Assembly (NCBI RefSeq): GCF_030272615.1
Contig: NC_081405.1
Coordinates: 309,411,374-309,475,373, forward strand
Reading direction: 5' to 3'
DNA from: Cryptomeria japonica
Taxonomy: Eukaryota > Streptophyta > Pinopsida > Cupressales > Cupressaceae
Length of the DNA: 64,000 nucleotides
The notes under the pieces are model-generated. The model was given only the letters and a program-made list of their open reading frames with translations. It did not search any database and was not told the origin of the DNA. This document shows, one piece after another, positions 57,205-64,000 of the stretch (the stretch's first letter is position 1; every line of letters starts with the position of its first letter). Made by a program: the position numbers and the translations under genes.

Positions 57205-59049
57205 GATTCAAAATGAGCGAAGGCAGGAGAAGTGGTTGTGGAGGCAGTAGGGTTTTTGTAGGGGAGGAGGAGGAGGTTGACTCTAACGACAATGATAGTG
57301 GTGAGGAGTGGTTTGTGATAGGGCTTGCTAAGCCATATAGGTTGTTGTTCTGGGCTATTCATTTTGTTGCTGGCAAGGTAGGTGTTGTGGTTGGCATGGA
57401 CTGGTTTTCCCTTTCCCTCATGGGTCTATGTGTTTTTTCACTTTGTGCCCTATGGTGCCTATTGTGATTCTTTTCTATGGATCTAGAGTGGTGGCGGGCT
57501 TTGGTTAGTTTTGGGAGGAGGTTGTGGGAGCTTCCGACTCTGTCATGTCTATTTTTTTGGCTCCCAAGTTCGTTGCTTAGTTGTGTGTGATGGTGGGTGT
57601 GGGCTTGGTCCATGATGAACCGAGATAAGAGACTGTTGTTATTATTTTGGACAATGTTGGTGGCTATTTCTCTTCTCCCTCCCTATTATTTCTCTCCATT
57701 TCTTTCCTTGGATTGCATTGGGAAACCTCTACCATTATTGGGTGTTCTGTTTAGGGCCTTGCCAGAGCTTGTCTTTGTGTAGCTATTTTGGTGAGATTTT
57801 TTTGCTTCTGGGTGTGAGCAGACCCTGTTTATTTCCTTGTATCATCCTTTGTTGTGGGTTTCTCTATCTTGTTTTCTCAATTCTCTGTTGGCTTTGGGTT
57901 TCTCTCATATTGAGGTGAAGTGGTTGCTTGTGTGTTGGGCTATGGAAGGATTTATTGGGCAATGTGTCTTCTCTCCTTAGTGTCCTATTGAGTTGTCCCT
58001 TTCTCCTTTCGAGGTGGATACTAGGTATGAGGGAGTGGTTCAACTTCTGTTCGCTGTGAATGGACTTTGTGGACCATTGTCTTGCTTTCCTATCTTGCCT
58101 ATAGACATGGCTTTCTCTCCTTTTAAGGTGGAGAGAAGGGGTAAGGGATATTTTTGGATACTTATGATGCTCATGTTGCTAGTTTTTGGTGCTTATCAAT
58201 CCTTCCATGGTGACCGTCACAGTTGGGTTTGGGTTTCCTTTTTTTACCTAGCTTTCCAAGTTGCTTTCCAGGTTGAGGCAGCCTGTAAAAACCCTCTTGG
58301 TCTTTCCTTTAAAATTTTTACGGTGCCTTTTCAAAACCCTTTTTCACAGATTGTATTTTGTTGTTTTTATTGTTATCTGGGCCTTTTCTAGTTGTGGGAG
58401 CCATGTAAAACCCCTTTTTATGATTGAGGGAGCCTACAAAAAACCTATTGCTTTTCTTTCATTCAGGGGCTAGATGGATGCTATTAGTACCCTGTCAAGT
58501 TGTGGGATCCTCTTAAAATCCATTCTCAAGGTTGAGGGAGCTTGGAAAAACCCTTGGATTTTTTCTTTTATCATGGATAGGCTGGATACTGGTAGTTTTC
58601 AAGGGCCCAAATTGGCGAGTTTGTGTTTTTGGTTAGGCTCAAGTTTTGTTGTTGGTGAGTTGGAGACTCTGTTACAAGTTAACGCAGCTTAGGAAAACCC
58701 TGATGTTTGGTTGGGGGTATTAGTTAAACCCTCATTGTCTGTTTCTCATATCTATAAGGTGGTTTAGATTTGTTGTCGTGGCTAGCCTACTTTGCATTGT
58801 CATTCTTTTGTGTTTGGTTGGTGGTTTTTTTTTTATGGCTACTTTGTGTCTTGTAGCCTCATGTACCACAAGAGATGTAATATTTAATACTTCTTAGATG
58901 TTTGTGGCTTTGATGTTGTCTAGCTTTGTTGTATTTGTTTGCAGCATCCCTTTGTTGGTTTTGGATCCATGAAAAATTTAAGGGTTTCAAGTCCCTTCAA
59001 AACCTATTGTATGGGGTTTATGGTCCCCTCAAAACCTATTTATCCTAAT
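57205..59049 (+). mobile_element. 1.8-kb element with a LINE-like 3' tail, copy 2
   Basis: Homologous to 48553-50341 over its whole length and with nearly the same left end (AAAATGA.., then TAGGGTTT), so it looks like a defined unit rather than random truncation. It is GT-rich. Frames at 57213-57467 (GGSRVFVGEEEEVDSNDNDS) and 57993-58391 are not conserved as proteins with the other copy. It contains six GGGAGCC..AAAACCC motifs and ends CTCAAAACCTATTTATCC then TAATCAAAAA. It sits inside the minus-strand gypsy-like element. A target duplication was not found by eye. Confidence 0.7.
58270..58702 (+). repeat. Six diverged copies of a ~28-bp GGGAGCC..TAAAACCC motif
   Basis: At about 58271, 58391, 58422, 58499, 58531 and 58678, with forms GAGGCAGCCTGTAAAAACCC, TGGGAGCCATGTAAAACCCC, AGGGAGCCTACAAAAAACC, TGGGATCCTCTTAAAATCC, AGGGAGCTTGGAAAAACCC and ACGCAGCTTAGGAAAACCC. 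The minus-strand copy has the same kind of motif near 48860-49065. Confidence 0.75.
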
Positions 59050-59927
59050 CAAAAATATTCTCAACTCTTAGTTCTTCGCTTGGGAACCATTCTATCTCCT
59101 TATCCTCTATGTCTCTCTTCTCTCTTTGGACTATCCTTGAGTCATCTATAGCTTCTTTTGTTGTCTCTTCTTCTTCCTAAACATCACTCACTTCAACGTC
59201 AATGTCACCATCAGTTTCATTACTTTGAGGAAATTCAAAAGAAAATTCTTCCCTTTCTTTTTCAAACAACATGTTGTTGTCAAAACATGTTACCTCATTT
59301 GTCTTTGCCTCATACTGTTGTACTCTCTTTTTCTTACATAACAACAAGCCTTCAATTTTTGTGCACTCATCCTTCAAGTAAGTTAATGCATATTTCAATT
59401 AAATCATATGTGTTGTTTTTGTTTGTATACCTTGTTGCCTTGCTATAATACCACAACCCTCTTAACACAATATGACATACATCCAAATACATAATATCAC
59501 AAATGATTTCATCCCTATAAGGGCCTATTTAAAACTCAACTTTACATGCTCAATTATGGTTACTTGGTTACATGTTTGAAGCCAAGTCACTGAATAGGGC
59601 ATGGGATGTGGTATTCTCTCCAAACCCAACTTATCTACCATATATTTAGAAACAATATTATCCATGCAGAAATATGAGATCACAACCCTGCAACATTTAC
59701 CTTTAGACTTGCAGGTAGTCCATAATAATTGTTCCTTTTCTATCTTGATTTATTTCTTGGATTTCATTTCTTCCTCTTGTATCTTATTTTCCACTTTGAG
59801 CAATCTAATAAATAATCATGATGGTCCTTGCCCATCTTTCTTCTTATTAAGAGCCATCCCGAAATATCAAATCTCACTAAACCACATTAGCCAAAATAAT
59901 ATATCATTTCACAAAGATCTTCTTTCT
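59050..59927 (-). pseudogene. Gypsy-like gag end and protease remnant
   Basis: Just inside the 5' LTR a short start (MALNKKKDGQGPS) precedes a Lys/Glu-rich stretch. The protease-like region follows: KYMVDKLGLERIPHPMPYSV, TWLQTCNQVTIIEHVKLSF, then LKYALTYLKDECTKIEGLLL. This order is typical of plant gypsy protease downstream of the active site (established knowledge). The D-[ST]-G triplet itself is lost (ISYFCM at its place). It ends in an acidic stretch (FEFPQSNETDGDIDVEVS) next to the nested element. Confidence 0.65.
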
Positions 59928-59938
59928 CTGATACCACT
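59928..59938 (-). other. Primer-binding site
   Basis: TGGTATCAGAG on the minus strand, right after the 5' LTR: initiator tRNA-Met type. Confidence 0.9.
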
Positions 59939-59939
59939 T

Positions 59940-61121
59940 TGATATATCATTTCCCAAAGATCAATCAACATACAAGATATACTTAAATAAATTTAAGGTG
60001 CATTCTAATTACACCACCTGGATGCATTACTTCTTTGGTATGTTTCACATATATCATATTAAACTTCAGAATGGACATAAAATATTAGCCTGATCATGGC
60101 TTCATACTATGGATTTTGATGGCATACAAAGCATAATTACACCAAACAACTCAAAAATGTATTATTTTGTTAAACCCTCATGACATTTACTATGAAAAGA
60201 CACCCAAAAACATCCATATCTTTCCCAAATGATCAAATAATATACATTCCTTTGTAGGAGCCTTGTGCAGAAGTCTGAAGAAGACTCTCACCAAGTTTGA
60301 GCTTTTTGGGATGATGTACTAAAAAGATATAGTTTTCTTAATGCTTTCTGGAAACCCTAGTTTTATCACAGACCTTCTCTCACCAAAAATGTCACAACTC
60401 ATTCAAAAATTAATGAAATTGGATTAGATACAAAGGAAATGAAACTATACTCATTTATCCACCTTTCTCCATTGGTTTAAGATTTTTTATTGTACCATAC
60501 CAATAAGTACCATATGTTTCTTTTTGACAGTTATAGGAAAAATTAGTCATTCAAGACAACCTGTACCAAAAATGACACAACTTTTACAAATCTCAACCAA
60601 AACTGATGAGACCAATTTAAAATGGAAGTAGGTTAAAATAAATAACTTTTCCAACTAGTTTCATATTATTACATGAAAGATAAAATTCATACAAGCCAAG
60701 AGTACATTCTACAACATGAGAAAAGTTCAGAAATAATGCACAAAAATAAGGGTTTCTTCTTCTTCACAATCTCCAACAATCTCCAACCCTCTCCAACCAT
60801 GGAATTGGAGTTTTAGGCCACATTTAATCCTTTTCCAACTAAAAATCATCAATTACAACTAACTTTAAACTTACAACTATCCAACTTCCAATGTGACTCT
60901 TCAAATTCCACAACTTTGCATTTTGTGGCAATTTTTACAATATTTTGCAAAAGTGACAATACTTTGCAACTTGACTCTCCAATTAACCTAATAAAATAAT
61001 ATTGAATCAAACACACATGACATGGTCTTAAATGAATTTATTACATCAAATACATAAACCAAAATCAAAATGGTGGAATTGGCTCATGGAGGCATGAAAT
61101 CAACTAGGTGCTCCTGCAACA
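59940..61121 (-). repeat. 5' LTR (1182 bp)
   Basis: On the minus strand it starts TGTTGCAGGAGCACC and ends GGAAATGATATATCA. Confidence 0.9.
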
Positions 61122-61126
61122 AGATC
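61122..61126. other. Target-site duplication (right)
   Basis: AGATC, partner of 55558-55562. Confidence 0.8.
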
Positions 61127-63387
61127 TAGTGGTAAAAAATATATATGAGATTTGAAATCTTGAAAAATGATATATGAAAAAATATAATGAAAAAATATAA
61201 TTACATCATTAATTCTTATTTTTTATTCTTGTATTCTTCATCAATAAATCTTCATAGTTTTCTTGCAAATTTTTAGAGTCTCTGTACAAATTTCCTTTTA
61301 GTTGTCATTGTGTTTCTTATCCTTTCAATATTTTATTATTATTTTTTAAATGTTATCATTTTAAAATAAAACACAATAATTTAAATAATATTATGAATAT
61401 AATATCCCATATTTTTTTATTTTTTTTAAACAAAATTATTGACCCTTCAATTTTAAAAAAATATTATTAGAATAATATTTCAATAGTTTTTGTTTAATTG
61501 ATTAATTAATTATTACTATTATCAAAAAAATTTATTTACATTTAAGTAATCAAATAATAAATACTTTTATAATTAGCCGATAGACTATTTTAAGGGAGGA
61601 ACTCCCCATTGAAATTGTCTCACACTTAAAATTGGAAAAGTTTTACTTCTCGTAAAAAGTTTTACATCTTATAATGTTCGATAATATCCACTTTATTCTT
61701 TCCTTAAGCTTTCCTACTTCCTATAACAAAGCATCAAGAGGAACAAGTAGTCTCCACATACGATAGCCCTACCCTGGTTGTATAATAGTAATGGTGTGTA
61801 GAAGAATGATCAGAAGAAAATTTGAATTATATTTTTTTTAGTTTGTCTATACGTTAGTAATTTGAATTTTTGAAGGCCTTCTGGCCATCTCAAATTCTCA
61901 TCTACAACTCTTGGATACCTTTCCAACGAGTTAAATGGCTCATAATCTTGAGTCCTGAGCAGAAAGTTATGCCTAATTGAAGTTAGGATAAAATTTCATA
62001 TAGTTTTTTGAAAATTTCATAGTTTTTAGATTTTATTATGTAATGAACAAATGTGGCTGTTGGACTTAGATTCTCAAGAGGTTTTTGTGACCCTCAGAAT
62101 CTCATGAACTTATATATGTTGGATTTTCGAATGGAATAGATTAATTTTTGGCTTGCTTCAATTCTATGCTTTCTGGTTCTTGTAAACAGAATTTACAATA
62201 CCGTGGGTTCTCAATCAGGTCTTGTCATCCGAATCCATAATTCAGATCATAGAAACCCGATGACATTAAAATCGAAGCTCATAAAATAGTACATGTGGGT
62301 TACCGGGAAAAGGTATTTGCAGTTGCCCATAAAGTTACAAAAACTTGGCAGTTATAGATGCATGTCGTGAAAAACAAGAATGTTAGGGTATTCAATCCTT
62401 ATACTATGTTTTCTTTATTCCTCTCTATACCTTATTAGACGGAGAGAGAGATGATGCAACAGTAGATTCAAATCAAAAACTTAGAGAAAACATACAATCG
62501 CAAATTGAAAGTTGTATAATTTGTTGAATAAACGAAGCTTTCACTACAATTTCTATGATCAATATTAATTTCCTAGTTGTCATACTATATGCAGCTTCAT
62601 TGTCTTTGTACAAGCATTGGTTTCCCAATTCATTGCAAAATTTGTCTTATACATATATGATTTCAATTCTCATTGGTTATATGCGACATTATTTTGTTTT
62701 AATCCTTACACAGGTATTGTCAAACTTTAATTTTAAGCTTTTTCTTTCTACAACTTTTTCAATACAATTCTCTTTTCAAGTTGCTTTCATTATGTTCTCT
62801 TCCTTGCACAATACTCAGCACTCACTGCGACTTAATCTTTCTTGTATATGAGCCTTTTTTTTACTCTTGCATCTTTGGATTTCTCTTTTCTTTTTGGCTA
62901 CGCAATTTTCTCCTTCATCAAGACATAATCCTATTTCTCATGGTTCAGGCTAACCTTAAACCACACACACTAAGAAACATATTAAGTATAGAGAATGTAA
63001 ATCAACTTTGAGTGTTTAACATTTTAAATCCTAGAAGTCAAAGCTTAGTGTATGTGATTTAAGCCATTTACATGATGCATGGTATTTCATCTCTTCTCAA
63101 CACTCATCTTCCTTCTTGCAACATAATACCTTTTCTTTATTTCATTTTTGTTTTACTTGTACCAATAGTCCTTCTTTCTTCCTCTAGTGCCTTTATTTTC
63201 TTGTATATAACTCCTTTGCCAAAATATAGTTCCCTTTGAATGAAGCTGCCAATAATAATTGCCTACCTTTTGGTTTCTTGTAATGTAGCAAATGGGAGGT
63301 TGATTAATATGGCTTATGTAGCCACATGATTTGGCTTACATGCAACACAAAAAACATCAACAAGAATAGACACTACTACCCACACTG
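61127..63387. other. AT-rich sequence, no element resolved
   Basis: Some stretches (61880-62010, CCTTTCCAACGAGTTAAATG.., GAAAGTTATGCC) look like LTR or leader sequence of plant retroelements, but no pair or boundary could be found. ORFs at 62555-63011 have no recognisable domain. Confidence 0.35.
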
Positions 63388-63808
63388 TAGAGTGGGCGTA
63401 TAACATTAAAATTATTACTTTTAGCCTAGCCCAAGTCACCCTAACCTTGAAACCAACACTAATTCTAAGCCTAACCATAAACGTAATGTTAGTGTCTAGT
63501 TTATACTTACACTTATTCAGCCTACTTAATCGTGCATTTACACTTGAGACTTGTCCATGCAAGATGTCAAGTCGATTAGGAGTTATTAGAGAGGTGTCGA
63601 TCCAGATTCGACACCTCACACTACCTTTGTGGTAGGCAACCTGCCACCACTATATGTTTGAGGAATCCTATCCTCATTTCATAGAGATCTGGTGCCTTTT
63701 CTAGCTCCTATTTATATGATTCATAAACTAATACATTTGCTCAACTTTGTTCAATTTCATGTTAATCTTGTGCTTGTTTTAATTTCCTTAGATCTTGGTG
63801 TTTCACAC
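63388..63808 (+). repeat. Possible 5' LTR of an element running off the window
   Basis: TGTAGAGTGGGCG.. to ..GTTTCACACA, followed by TTGTATCAGGCC, which resembles the TGGTATCAGAGC primer site. A TATTTATATGATT TATA-like motif lies near 63708. The downstream sequence has two GTGTGCACCCACGG motifs (63894 and 63932). No second LTR is available to confirm it. Confidence 0.35.
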
Positions 63809-64000
63809 ATTGTATCAGGCCATTGGCTGAATTGAACACTACCATTCACAGCCCCCTCTACATAACCATTGTCTATACCGACAGAGGAACGCAGTGTGCA
63901 CCCACGGTTGCGCCAATGCTGGTGGTCGAAGTGAGTGTGCACCCACGGGAAGAAAAAGCGAATGGAAAGCCCTCATCTGCATCGGCCTTCCTGCGCGCAG

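Larger units (their letters stand above)
55563..61121 (-). mobile_element. Minus-strand gypsy-like element, internally deleted, with a nested element
   Basis: LTRs of 1175 bp (55563-56737) and 1182 bp (59940-61121) flank it, with a 5-bp target duplication AGATC. On the minus strand a primer site TGGTATCAGAG follows the 5' LTR, and then gag/protease-like sequence. The interior without the nested 1.8-kb element is only about 1.4 kb and lacks RT, RNase H and integrase. Confidence 0.85.

Noticed and set aside
57213-57467. Possible gene starting MSEGRRSGCGG
   Set aside because: Lies in the 1.8-kb element; the other copy does not preserve the protein, so coding is doubtful.
62555-63011. Hydrophobic ORFs that could be membrane proteins
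   Set aside because: T-rich sequence gives Phe/Leu-rich frames by chance; no start context, domain or splice structure seen.

Overview
This 64-kb window is a piece of a large, repeat-filled plant nuclear genome. The retroelement families, the initiator-tRNA-Met primer sites (TGGTATCA type), the long LTRs and the degree of nesting suggest a gymnosperm, probably a conifer. That is an inference; no host gene, rRNA, tRNA or organelle sequence is visible to fix the species. Everything that can be supported is a transposable element, an element fragment, or simple or tandem repeat. Nearly every coding region is broken.

Layout, left to right. 1-4255: 3' half of a gypsy-like element with a 1.5-kb 3' LTR, inserted into the 3' LTR of a minus-strand LTR element (4256-8159) that carries a four-zinc-knuckle gag and an ORF of unknown function. 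9463-10100: copia gag fragment. About 10.2-18.6 kb: a gypsy-like element with only gag and protease, whose gag is split by a 5'-truncated LINE (11902-14223; 15-bp target duplication). 18.6-20.2 kb: microsatellites bounding an element with terminal inverted repeats, plus a tandem duplication. 20.2-21.03 kb: LINE 3' end. 21.0-26.4 kb: a minus-strand LTR element with very long LTRs and a tiny interior. 26576-28794: a solo LTR of a related family. 29569-42855: a LINE interrupted first by an almost intact copia element (31526-38316) and then by a ~745-bp tandem repeat that is itself interrupted by an LTR plus leader. 43.7-44.2 kb: two small inverted-repeat elements in opposite orientation. 45114-51540: minus-strand LINE split by a 1.8-kb LINE-tailed element. 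51.5-55.2 kb: two copia-type remnants. 55563-61121: minus-strand gypsy-like element containing a second copy of the 1.8-kb element. 63.4 kb to the end: a possible 5' LTR.

The youngest event seen is the copia at 31526-38316: its LTRs are both 448 bp and differ at 11 sites, all transitions. Its reading frame has one frameshift and five stops, four of them TAG at likely Gln positions, as expected if methylated CAG sites decayed to TAG.

The most unusual signal is in the LINEs. Two LINE copies on opposite strands, one of them bounded by a clean target duplication, carry a coding-like region of some 500 codons downstream of RNase H. Its N-terminal third looks homologous between the two copies. A separate 1.8-kb element with a LINE-like tail but no recognisable LINE proteins occurs twice. 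The three tails share a terminal motif. All boundaries were placed by eye; no database search was possible.
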